Below are positions 43,422 through 51,068 of a stretch of DNA of 64,000 nucleotides, in pieces. Each line of letters begins with the position of its first letter. Positions within the stretch are counted from its first letter, which is position 1. The stretch spans positions 590,501 through 654,500 of the forward strand of contig NZ_CP133017.1 in assembly GCF_030866765.1 (NCBI RefSeq), written 5' to 3'. The notes under the pieces were generated by a model. That model was not told where the DNA came from, did not search any database, and saw only the letters and a program-made list of their open reading frames with translations. The translations under genes and the position numbers were made by a program. Origin of the DNA: Paenibacillus silvisoli (GTDB lineage Bacteria; Bacillota; Bacilli; Paenibacillales; Paenibacillaceae).

Positions 43422-44414
43422 ATGAACAAATTGTTAATTCCCATGCTGGTCCTGTTCGTCCTAGTGCTTAGCGCCTGCGGCAGCAACGGTGCTAACAACG
43501 GCGGCAACAACGCCGAGACAGCGGCTAACGCCAATAATTCCGCGGCGAACGCAGCGGATTCCGCGAATGCGAATAACTCCGCCTCCACAGAAGCATCCGG
43601 CACGATTACATACCAGTCCCAGACAGGTCCGGTCGAAGTGCCGGACAACCCGCAGCGCGTTATCGTGCTGGCAGGCTTCGCTGGCGACGTCATGTCGTTC
43701 GGCGTCAATCTGGTCGGCGTCGATTCGTGGTCCAAAATGAACCCGCGCTTCCAGGATAAGCTGAAGGACGTAGCGGAAGTAACGGACGAGAGTCTGGAGA
43801 AAATTTTGGAGCTGAAGCCCGACCTGATCATCGGTCTGGATAACGTAAAGAACATCGACAAGCTGAACGAGATCGCGCCGACGGTTGTGTACACGTACGG
43901 CAAGGTGGACTACCTGACGCAGCATCTTGAAATCGGCAAGCTGCTCAATAAGGAGAAGGAAGCGCAAACTTGGATTGACGATTTCAAGCAGCGCGCGGCT
44001 AAAGCAGGCGAGGAAATCAAAGCGAAGATCGGCGCCGACACGACGATTTCCGTTATCGAGTCGTTCGATAAGCAGCTGTACGTATACGGCGACCACTGGG
44101 GCCGCGGAACGGAAATTCTGTACCAGGCAATGGGACTAGCGATGCCGGCGAAGGTCAAGGAAATGACGGATAAAGAAGGTTACTACGCCTTGTCCACCGA
44201 GGTGCTGCCGGATTACATGGGCGACTATGTCATTTTCAGCAAGAATGCCGAAGCGGACAATTCGTTCCAAACGACCGACACGTACAAAAACACGAAGGCA
44301 GCGAAAAATAACCACGTTATCGAAGTCGATGCAACATCGTTCTACTTCAACGATGCGCTGACGCTGGACTATCAGCTGGAAACGTTGACGAAAGGCATTC
44401 TGGGCGGCGAGTAA
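43422..44414 (+). CDS. Iron-siderophore-binding lipoprotein (FecB/FhuD family)
   Basis: 330 residues, ATG after TAGGAG. The signal peptide ends in the lipobox LSAC (Cys20) with a long Asn/Ala-rich linker. Mature protein: VEVPDNPQRVIVLAGFAGDVMSFG and LELKPDLIIGLD are the N-lobe pattern of periplasmic-binding fold class III receptors for ferric siderophores. Fur box upstream and two FecCD permeases downstream set the role as ferric-siderophore uptake. Confidence 0.93.
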   Translation: MNKLLIPMLVLFVLVLSACGSNGANNGGNNAETAANANNSAANAADSANANNSASTEASGTITYQSQTGPVEVPDNPQRVIVLAGFAGDVMSFGVNLVGVDSWSKMNPRFQDKLKDVAEVTDESLEKILELKPDLIIGLDNVKNIDKLNEIAPTVVYTYGKVDYLTQHLEIGKLLNKEKEAQTWIDDFKQRAAKAGEEIKAKIGADTTISVIESFDKQLYVYGDHWGRGTEILYQAMGLAMPAKVKEMTDKEGYYALSTEVLPDYMGDYVIFSKNAEADNSFQTTDTYKNTKAAKNNHVIEVDATSFYFNDALTLDYQLETLTKGILGGE

Positions 44415-44417
44415 CCG

Positions 44418-45440
44418 ATGAGCGACTTACGCGTACGAGACACACGCCGCACCGCCGCCTTCATGCTCAAGCTCGGCGCAGGCTTGGTTGCGCTAGCCGG
44501 CATGTTCACGGCCGCGATGCTTCTCGGAGCGGCCGACGTCACGTTTCATGATTTGTGGCTGGTGATCTTCACCAGCCACTCCGGCGATACCGTCACGATG
44601 ATCCGCGAAATCCGTTACCCGCGCGAGGTGGCGGGCATGCTCGTCGGCGCGGCGCTGGCCGTAGCCGGCTCCATCATGCAGGGACTGACGCGCAACCCGC
44701 TGGCCGACCCCGGCTTGCTCGGGCTGACGGCAGGCTCCAGCGCGGCGCTTGCGCTGACGGTAGCTTTTTACCCGTCCGCGGGTTATTTTGCCATTATGGT
44801 TGCCTGCTTCATTGGCGCCGCTTGCGGTACGCTCTTCGTGCTCGGCATCAGCGCGATCAAGAAGGGCGGATTGTCGCCGCTTCGCATGGTGCTGGCCGGC
44901 TCGGCCGTTTCCGCATTTCTATATGCGGTTTCGGATGGCACCGGCTTGCTGTTCAAGCTGTCCAAAGACGTCACCATGTGGACGGCCGGCGGCTTAGTCG
45001 GTACGACTTGGGGGCAGGTAGGGGCGATCGCGCCGTTTATTTTGGTCGGCATCGCCATCGCTATTGCGCTTTCAAAACAGCTGACCATCCTCAGCCTGAA
45101 TGAAGAGGTGGCCGTAGGGCTGGGATTGCGGACGGCTTATATTAAAATCACGCTGTATGCCGTCATCACGCTGCTCGCCGGCGCAGCCGTCGCCCTGGTC
45201 GGCAATATGGCTTTTATCGGCCTGATGATTCCTCATATCGTACGGGCGATGTTCGGCACCGATTACCGGGCCGTCATTCCGATGGCCGCCGTCTGGGGCG
45301 CGATTTTCATGCTGCTTGCGGACACGGTCGGCCGTACGATCCACGCCCCTTACGAAACGCCGGTGGTGGCAATTATCGCGATGCTCGGACTTCCGTTCTT
45401 CCTGTTCATCGTGCGTAAAGGAGTCAAGCTGCAATCATGA
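44418..45440 (+). CDS. Siderophore ABC transporter permease (FecC/FhuB family)
   Basis: 340 residues, starting 3 bases after the receptor stop. About nine hydrophobic segments; family motifs REIRYPREVAGMLVGAALAV, QGLTRNPLADPGLLGLTAGS and IGLMIPHIVRAMFGTDYRAV. Pairs with the next gene. Confidence 0.93.
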   Translation: MSDLRVRDTRRTAAFMLKLGAGLVALAGMFTAAMLLGAADVTFHDLWLVIFTSHSGDTVTMIREIRYPREVAGMLVGAALAVAGSIMQGLTRNPLADPGLLGLTAGSSAALALTVAFYPSAGYFAIMVACFIGAACGTLFVLGISAIKKGGLSPLRMVLAGSAVSAFLYAVSDGTGLLFKLSKDVTMWTAGGLVGTTWGQVGAIAPFILVGIAIAIALSKQLTILSLNEEVAVGLGLRTAYIKITLYAVITLLAGAAVALVGNMAFIGLMIPHIVRAMFGTDYRAVIPMAAVWGAIFMLLADTVGRTIHAPYETPVVAIIAMLGLPFFLFIVRKGVKLQS

Positions 45441-46447
45441 TGAATGCTGCATTCGTAAAAAAACAGCGGGTCACCCTCGCGGCGCTGTTCCTGCTGATTA
45501 TCGCCACCTTCGCCGTCGGGATGCGACTGGGTGACGCTTCAATCCCGTTCAGCCGGATGCTGCCGACGCTCTTCGGCCAAGGCTCGTTCAAGGAGAATTT
45601 CGTTCTGTTCGATATCCGGCTGCCGAGACTGATCATCACGCTGCTCTCCGGCATGGCGCTTGCGCTGTCCGGTTCGATTTTGCAGGGGATTACGCGCAAC
45701 GATTTAGCCGATCCCGGCGTTATCGGCATCAATTCCGGAGCTGGCCTCGCGATTTCGGTCTTCTTCTTGTACGTGCCGATCGAGGAGCCGGGATCGTTCA
45801 CGTACCTCATCCCGTTGGTCGGGTTTGCGGGAGCGCTGCTGACGACGCTGCTCATTTATCTGTTTGCGTACAGCCGCGGCGAAGGACTGCAGCCGGTCAA
45901 GCTGGTGCTTGTCGGCGTCGGCTTCGCGATGGCGCTCTCGGGCGCGATGATCGTCGTTATCTCGTCGGCGGATCGGATGAAGGTCGATTTTATCGCAAAA
46001 TGGCTCGCGGGCAACATCTGGGGAACCGACTGGCCGTTCATTTGGGCGCTGCTCCCGTGGCTGGTTCTGCTCATTCCCTACACGCTGTATAAAGCTAATG
46101 CCCTTAACCTTCTGTCGCTGAACGAATCGTCGGCAATCGGCTCGGGCGTAGCCGTTAACCGGGAACGGATCGTGCTGCTGATCGTATCCGTCGCACTGGC
46201 CGCCGCCGCGGTATCCGTCACCGGGGGCATCGCGTTCGTCGGTTTGATGGCGCCGCATATCGCCAGGGCGCTGGTCGGAACGCGCGTTCAGCTGTTCATG
46301 CCGGTTTCGATTCTGATGGGGGGCTGGCTGCTGCTGCTTGCCGACACAGTCGGCCGTAACCTGGTCGATCCGGACGGCATTCCGGCAGGGATTATGATCG
46401 CGCTCATCGGCGGACCGTACTTCCTGTACCTGCTGCTGAAAAAATAA
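45437..46447 (+). CDS. Siderophore ABC transporter permease (FecD/FhuG family)
   Basis: 336 residues; its ATG overlaps the previous stop (ATGA), so translation is coupled. Motifs DIRLPRLIITLLSGMALALS, QGITRNDLADPGVIGINSGA and FVGLMAPHIARALVGTRVQL are as expected. No ATPase gene follows: a terminator does. The system must borrow an ATPase, as several Bacillus siderophore receptors do with FhuC/YusV (established precedent, here inferred). Confidence 0.93.
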   Translation: MMNAAFVKKQRVTLAALFLLIIATFAVGMRLGDASIPFSRMLPTLFGQGSFKENFVLFDIRLPRLIITLLSGMALALSGSILQGITRNDLADPGVIGINSGAGLAISVFFLYVPIEEPGSFTYLIPLVGFAGALLTTLLIYLFAYSRGEGLQPVKLVLVGVGFAMALSGAMIVVISSADRMKVDFIAKWLAGNIWGTDWPFIWALLPWLVLLIPYTLYKANALNLLSLNESSAIGSGVAVNRERIVLLIVSVALAAAAVSVTGGIAFVGLMAPHIARALVGTRVQLFMPVSILMGGWLLLLADTVGRNLVDPDGIPAGIMIALIGGPYFLYLLLKK

Positions 46448-46449
46448 CG

Positions 46450-46502
46450 AAAGACCGGCCTCAGATTTCCGCGAATGGAAGCTTGAGGCCGGTCTCTTTT
46501 AT
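46450..46502. terminator. Bidirectional terminator between siderophore operon and GH4 operon
   Basis: 12-base stem AGACCGGCCTCA (46452-46463) / TGAGGCCGGTCT (46484-46495) with a T tail on the plus strand. It touches the stop of the opposing GH4 gene. Confidence 0.85.
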
Positions 46503-47806
46503 TGCTGCGGGAAAAACTGAGGCAAATAGTCTTTGTTCGCTTCCAGCATCTCGTCCAGCAGCTGGATCGCCACATCCACGCCAGGAACGAGCGGGTGGTG
46601 CACCATCGCTTGCAGCGCGACGTCGCGGCTGCCGGTGACGGCGGCTTCGATCGTCAGCTGCTCGTAAGTTTTAACGGCGTGAATGAGTCCTTTGACATGC
46701 GCGGGCACGTTCGTCAGCGGCAGCGGCAGCGGGCCGTTCTTCGTCACGACGCAGTTCACTTCGATGGAGGCATCGGGAGGAAGGAAGTCGATCGTGCCAT
46801 TGTTAGCGACATTAAGCGTTTGGATATCGTTTTTGCCGTTGTGGAGCGACTTCATCAGGTTCACCGCGGCTTCGGAATAGTACGCGCCGCCGCGCTGCTC
46901 CAGCTGCTTCGGCTTCTCGCTCAGCTCCGGGTCGGCGTACAGCCGGAACAGCTCGTCTTCCACGCGCTTCACGACCGCGGCGCGGTTGCCGTCGCGCTTG
47001 AAGGACTCCAGCTGCTCGGCCAGCATGTGATCCGGCATATAAAAATATTTCAAATAATACGAGGGCAGGGCGCCAAGCGAGCGGAGGAAGTCCGGATTCC
47101 AGCCCGTTTGCGGCACGTTCTTGCCGCTGAAGCCGTCCGTGTCGTTCAGCAGCTCCCGCAGCTTATCCTCGCCGTTCACGTCGACGCGCGTCACCCAGTG
47201 CAGATGATTGAGGCCGACGAACTCGGCGTAGATGCGATCCGGCGTCGTCTCGTAGGTCGAGGAGAGCCACTTGATCAAGCCGATCGGCGCGTTGCACAGT
47301 CCGACGCTGCGCACGTTCGAATGTTTATGAATCGCTTCGGTCACGATGCCCGCCGGGTTCGTGAAGTTGAGCAGCCAGGCATTCGGCGCGAGCTCCTCGA
47401 TGTCGCGGCAAATGTCCAGCAGCACCGGAATCGTTCGCAGCGCCTTCATCATGCCGCCGGGACCGGTCGTTTCCTGGCCGATGACGCCGTATTTGAGCGG
47501 GATCGATTCGTCACGGCCGCGCGCTTCGAGCATGCCGACGCGCATTTGCGTGCTGACGAAGTCCGCGTCCTTGATCGCCAGGCGGCGGTCGGTCGTCAGA
47601 TGCACTTCGATCGGGAGTCCGGAGCGTTCGACCATTCTTTTGGCCAAGCTGCCGACGATGTTCAGCTTATGCAGCCCCGCCTCGATATCGACGAGCCACA
47701 GCTCGCGCACCGGCAGCTCTGCATGAAATCGGATAAATCCTTCCACCAGCTCCGGGGTATACGAGGAGCCGCCGCCAATGACGACGACCTTCAATCCGTT
47801 AGCCAT
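46499..47806 (-). CDS. 6-phospho-beta-glucosidase, glycoside hydrolase family 4
   Basis: 435 residues. NAD motif VVVIGGGSSYTPELVEGF at the N-terminus; GQETTGPGGMMKALRTIPV, WLLNFTNPAGIVTEAI, GLCNAPIGL (Cys metal ligand) and GLNHLHWVTRV (His ligand) are GH4 features of the CelF/LicH 6-phospho-beta-glycosidases, which use NAD+ and a divalent metal. Third gene of a lacI-kinase-GH4 operon. No PTS gene lies here, so its phosphorylated substrate may come from the adjacent kinase. Confidence 0.93.
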   Translation of the reverse strand: MANGLKVVVIGGGSSYTPELVEGFIRFHAELPVRELWLVDIEAGLHKLNIVGSLAKRMVERSGLPIEVHLTTDRRLAIKDADFVSTQMRVGMLEARGRDESIPLKYGVIGQETTGPGGMMKALRTIPVLLDICRDIEELAPNAWLLNFTNPAGIVTEAIHKHSNVRSVGLCNAPIGLIKWLSSTYETTPDRIYAEFVGLNHLHWVTRVDVNGEDKLRELLNDTDGFSGKNVPQTGWNPDFLRSLGALPSYYLKYFYMPDHMLAEQLESFKRDGNRAAVVKRVEDELFRLYADPELSEKPKQLEQRGGAYYSEAAVNLMKSLHNGKNDIQTLNVANNGTIDFLPPDASIEVNCVVTKNGPLPLPLTNVPAHVKGLIHAVKTYEQLTIEAAVTGSRDVALQAMVHHPLVPGVDVAIQLLDEMLEANKDYLPQFFPQQ

Positions 47807-47829
47807 GTCCCAACACTTCCTATCTTCTT

Positions 47830-48810
47830 TTATAGTTGAATTTGTGCAAAATCGCCTAATGCCCGCATCCGGTCGTACACGTCCTGGCTAATGGTCAGGC
47901 CGTCTTCTTCCATGGCGGACCAAACGGCGCCGAAGACCGGATCAACGGTCAAAGTGACGATGTTGGCAGATGGCGCCACCTCATGAACGAGCTGTTCAAT
48001 GGCGCCGCGAATCCAGCCGCGGTCGCCGCGCGTGAGCAGGCTGCCGGCAAGCACGACGTCGAACGTTTCGTCCGCCATGCCGAGGCGCGTTGCAACGGCT
48101 GCTGCTGCTTTGCCGAGCTCCGCCCCTTGGTGGCGGAGGATCGCGATCGCCGGTTCATCGCCCGCAGCCGCTGCCTCGAATAGCAGTTTCGCAGCATCGA
48201 CCGGAACCTGCTTATCGTGGTCGAGGAAGTCGTTGAACATCGTCTCGACATCGTTGTAGCCAAGGAAACGCAGCATAAGCTCCGTTAGCGCGGTAGGCTT
48301 CTCGCGGCCATCCCAGGCGCGGATGACGGTGCGGAACGCTTCGATGTTGAGCGCGGCGCCGCCGCCGAAATCGCCGTACATATAGTTGAAGCCGCCGACC
48401 TGCAGATGCTCGCCGGCCTTGTTGCGGCCTGCGCAGTTTGCGCCTGTGCCGCAAATGATCGAGATGCCGTAAGAGCGATCCGTCCCGGCGCGAAGCCCGA
48501 TCATCGTATCGCATGTAATCGAGTAGCGGGGAAGCCCGATCGCGCGTACGATCGGATGCAGGATGCGGTAATCGACCTCGCGGTCGGCTCCGGCCAGGCC
48601 GAAGTAAGCATGTTGCACATCCGCGTACTGGATGCCGGCCGGCGCCAGCGCGCCGGCTACGGCCTCCGCCAGATGGCGCGCCGCTTCCTCGGCGTTAATT
48701 TGATGGTTGCCGTTACCGCTTTGGCCTTTGCCTAGGACGCGGCCGTGCTCGTCGGTCAATAGGGCGTGCGTCTTGGAACCGCCGCCGTCGATGCCCAAAT
48801 AATATGCCAT
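47830..48810 (-). CDS. BadF/BadG-type sugar kinase (N-acetylglucosamine kinase-like)
   Basis: 326 residues. ATG 48810 follows GGGAGCG by 8-9 bases and opens directly on the phosphate motif YYLGIDGGGSKTHALLTDEH. Further ASKHA features: AYFGLAGADREVD, GISIICGTGANCAGRN and GGFNYMYGDFGGGAAL. This family includes N-acetylglucosamine and glucosamine kinases. It sits 23 bases before the GH4 gene and 68 bases after lacI, so it may phosphorylate either the monosaccharide or an imported disaccharide for GH4. Confidence 0.9.
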   Translation of the reverse strand: MAYYLGIDGGGSKTHALLTDEHGRVLGKGQSGNGNHQINAEEAARHLAEAVAGALAPAGIQYADVQHAYFGLAGADREVDYRILHPIVRAIGLPRYSITCDTMIGLRAGTDRSYGISIICGTGANCAGRNKAGEHLQVGGFNYMYGDFGGGAALNIEAFRTVIRAWDGREKPTALTELMLRFLGYNDVETMFNDFLDHDKQVPVDAAKLLFEAAAAGDEPAIAILRHQGAELGKAAAAVATRLGMADETFDVVLAGSLLTRGDRGWIRGAIEQLVHEVAPSANIVTLTVDPVFGAVWSAMEEDGLTISQDVYDRMRALGDFAQIQL

Positions 48811-48878
48811 TTGTATGTTCGCTCCCGATGGTAGATATTTTACATTCCTTTTCACTCTATTAGGTTGCGGAGTTCGAG

Positions 48879-49880
48879 CTAACGGCCGTGCCCTGCCCGA
48901 CCCGTCGACTGCCGGATCACGAGCTCCGGATCGACCCGCAGACTGGAGGCGCGCTTGAGCGTGCCGTCGATCCGCTTCAGCAGCATTTCGGCCGCGGCCT
49001 GCCCGATCCGGTCCGCCGGCTGGCGGATTGTCGTCAGAAGGGGGCGCAGCAGCGAAGCGATCTGCTGGTCGTCGTAGCCGATGACGGCGACTTCGTCCGG
49101 CACGCGGATACCGGCCTCCATAAAGGCGTTGATCGCGCCGATGGCGATATAATCGTCGCCCGCGAACACGGCGCCCGGCAGCCGGTTCGCCTCGATCCAG
49201 CGCCTTGCCGTCCGGTAGCCGAGCTCGGCTTCGTAGTTGCCGGAGACCAGCTCGAACGGCTCCAGCCCGGCCTCGCGCAGCGCGTCCAGAAACCCGTTGC
49301 GGCGCTCTTTGGTGCTGCGGAACAGCTCGCTCCCGCTCAGATGCGCAATCGAGGTGTGCCCAAGTTCGATGAGATGTTTGGCCGCCGCATAGCCGCCTTT
49401 GTAGTTGTCCACCGTAATGGAGTACGCATCGTTCTCAGGCTTCTGATTGTCGATCAGCACATACGGAATGTTTCGCCGTTTCATTTCAATAATATAGTGG
49501 TCTTCCTCGATCGGAGAGAGCAGGATAATGCCGTCTACGCGGTCTTCTTGAATCAGATAATGGCCGTCCTCAACGTCCGCGTGTTTAGTCACCGACACGG
49601 CAAGAAAGTAGCCCTGCTCGGCCAAAACGCCGTTCATCTGGTTCACGATTTCATCGAAAAACGTATCCTGCATCGTCGTCATGATGAGGCCGATGATGCC
49701 GGTCTTGCCACGGGCGAGACTGCGAGCCGCCGCATTCGGGCGGTAATCGAGCTCCTTCATCGCTGCCAGCACCCTTTGACGGTTTTTCTCCCGCACCGTT
49801 CCCGCGCCGTTCAGGACGCGCGATACGGTGACGACGGAAAGTCCCGATTTCTTGGCGACGTCGAAAATGCTTACTTTCAT
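48879..49880 (-). CDS. LacI-family transcriptional repressor
   Basis: 333 residues. N-terminal HTH and hinge VSIFDVAKKSGLSVVTVSRV, then YRPNAAARSLARGKTGIIGL and a ribose-binding-like effector domain with VIGYDDQQIASLLRPLLTT. ATG after AGGAGACC. It is the first gene of an operon with the sugar kinase and GH4 enzyme. Two matching operators upstream of it point to autoregulation of the whole operon, relieved by a beta-glycoside or amino-sugar effector. Confidence 0.94.
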   Translation of the reverse strand: MKVSIFDVAKKSGLSVVTVSRVLNGAGTVREKNRQRVLAAMKELDYRPNAAARSLARGKTGIIGLIMTTMQDTFFDEIVNQMNGVLAEQGYFLAVSVTKHADVEDGHYLIQEDRVDGIILLSPIEEDHYIIEMKRRNIPYVLIDNQKPENDAYSITVDNYKGGYAAAKHLIELGHTSIAHLSGSELFRSTKERRNGFLDALREAGLEPFELVSGNYEAELGYRTARRWIEANRLPGAVFAGDDYIAIGAINAFMEAGIRVPDEVAVIGYDDQQIASLLRPLLTTIRQPADRIGQAAAEMLLKRIDGTLKRASSLRVDPELVIRQSTGRAGHGR

Positions 49881-49902
49881 AGTCGGTCTCCTCTTGGCAA
49901 CA

Positions 49903-49922
49903 AATTAAAGCGGTTAAACTTT
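49903..49922. promoter_or_regulatory. LacI-type operator O2 (proximal)
   Basis: ATTAAAG-CG-GTTAAACTTT region with the 10-2-10 layout of O1; each arm matches O1 at 8 of 10 bases (full site 49901-49922). It lies 21-42 bases before the repressor start codon. Confidence 0.6.
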
Positions 49923-49974
49923 GTGGAGAAAAATAAAGGCGCGGGCGAATTCGAATCAAGAATTGCTCGTTCCA

Positions 49975-49996
49975 AAAGTTAAAGTGCTTTAACTTT
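49975..49996. promoter_or_regulatory. LacI-type operator O1 (distal, perfect palindrome)
   Basis: AAAGTTAAAG-TG-CTTTAACTTT, a perfect 10-base inverted repeat. Its centre is 74 bases from that of O2, close to seven helical turns, suitable for looping. Confidence 0.8.
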
Positions 49997-50126
49997 CAAT
50001 CTCATGGCTTTATTGTAGTGGACGCGGTCGGTTTTTGCAACCGTCATTTGCCGTATGCCGCCATGTACAAGCCATGCTTAACCACCTATAATGAAGCCAA
50101 CACGATCCGAAGGAGCGGGATATCGA

Positions 50127-50387
50127 ATGAGCGCGACGTACAAAAACTGCCAAAGCTGCGGCATGCCGATCGCGAAAGGCGATAAGAACGGCACGGAAGC
50201 AAGCGGAGCCAAAAGCTTGAAGTACTGCATCCACTGCTACGTGGACGGCAAGTTCACGATGCCGGATATGACCGCGGAGGGGATGAAGGGAGTCGTGAAG
50301 GAGAAGCTCGTCAGCATGGGCTTTCCGAAATTTACGACGGGTTTCTTTACCCGTGGCATCACCAAGCTGGAGCGCTGGAAGAGCTGA
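50127..50387 (+). CDS. Putative zinc ribbon protein (Zn_ribbon_2 type)
   Basis: 86 residues from ATG 50127, 9 bases after AAGGAG. CQSCGMPI (residues 8-15) and YCIHCYVDGKF form two CxxC knuckles spaced as in the PF12674 zinc ribbon family. The C-terminal half is basic (GFFTRGITKLERWKS). The role is unknown; members are usually stand-alone small proteins. Confidence 0.82.
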   Translation: MSATYKNCQSCGMPIAKGDKNGTEASGAKSLKYCIHCYVDGKFTMPDMTAEGMKGVVKEKLVSMGFPKFTTGFFTRGITKLERWKS

Positions 50388-50391
50388 TGGT

Positions 50392-50577
50392 GTAACGGTT
50401 GCTCCAGCGCTTATTTGCGTGAAAAAAGCCCATTTTGAATGCTAACGTTTGCCACAGCGCCTATTTGGCTCAAATCGGGTCAATTCGCTGCCCGAATCGC
50501 TAAATAGCCTTATTAGCAACCGTTACAATTTCAAAAGAGCCATTATAGCCGAAATAGCCTACGTGACAACCGTTAGC
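50392..50577. repeat. Family D array 1: four TAACG half-sites (two forward, two reverse)
   Basis: Forward half-sites at 50392-50418 and 50441-50468, reverse ones at 50499-50526 and about 50548-50577. Each has TAACG at the outer end and a (C/G)CTATTTG-like core. GTAACGGTTGCT opens the first and closes, inverted, the third. Confidence 0.8.
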
Positions 50578-50616
50578 GGATTCGCGCAGGTAGCAGAAAG
50601 TCGATTCGCTACTCTG

Positions 50617-50645
50617 ACGCAGCCTGATGAGGCTGCGTTTTTTTG
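50617..50645 (+). terminator. Rho-independent terminator between the two family D arrays
   Basis: ACGCAGCC / GGCTGCGT perfect 8-base stem with a 6-base loop and a T run. It may end the zinc ribbon transcript 230 bases upstream. Confidence 0.85.
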
Positions 50646-50679
50646 CGGGCAGAACCGCTCACAGCCAGCCGCTATCCAT

Positions 50680-50867
50680 TCTAACGAACCCTATCGACGC
50701 TATTTTGCCCATTTAGCCCCTTCTCGCGATCTAACGAACTCCACAAACCTTATTTCACGCAAAATGGGCTGCTTCGGCTTGAAATCCGCAAAATAGCGTC
50801 TCCTGGATTCGTTAGCTCTGAAAAACATCTGTTTTCGGGCAAATAAGCGCTGTACGATTCGTTAGAG
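50680..50867. repeat. Family D array 2: four TAACGAA half-sites (two forward, two reverse)
   Basis: Forward half-sites start CTAACGAAC at 50681 and 50731; reverse ones end GATTCGTTAG at about 50815 and 50865. Cores CGCTATTTTGCC and GGCAAATAAGCG match those of array 1. The order is the same as in array 1. Confidence 0.8.
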
Positions 50868-50934
50868 GTGCATAGCATCGAGCAACCATGAACCCCTTGG
50901 AGCAAATGGCAGCTTTGGTGCAAATGGTTTTCGG

Positions 50935-50962
50935 CGCTAACGGACATCCATGTCCGTTAGCG
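50935..50962. repeat. Perfect 13-base palindrome upstream of the DUF445 gene
   Basis: CGCTAACGGACAT-CC-ATGTCCGTTAGCG. It shares the CTAACG end with family D but has a very short centre, so it is either a minimal relative or a protein site. No T run follows. Confidence 0.75.
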
Positions 50963-51068
50963 AAATAACATTCTGGCCGGTCCCAACAGCGTGCTCCCTT
51001 GCCAAGCTTTTTTGCATGAGGTCCGCTTGAAGTGGTATCGTGTAAGTAGCACTACTAGGAGGAAGTTT

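Noticed and set aside
50617-50645. Hairpin as part of family D
   Set aside because: Perfect stem with T-run and no TAACG half-site; it is an ordinary terminator.
50449-50796. A 115-codon frame in the 50.4-50.8 kb gap
   Set aside because: It is made of family D repeat sequence and crosses a terminator; no ribosome site.
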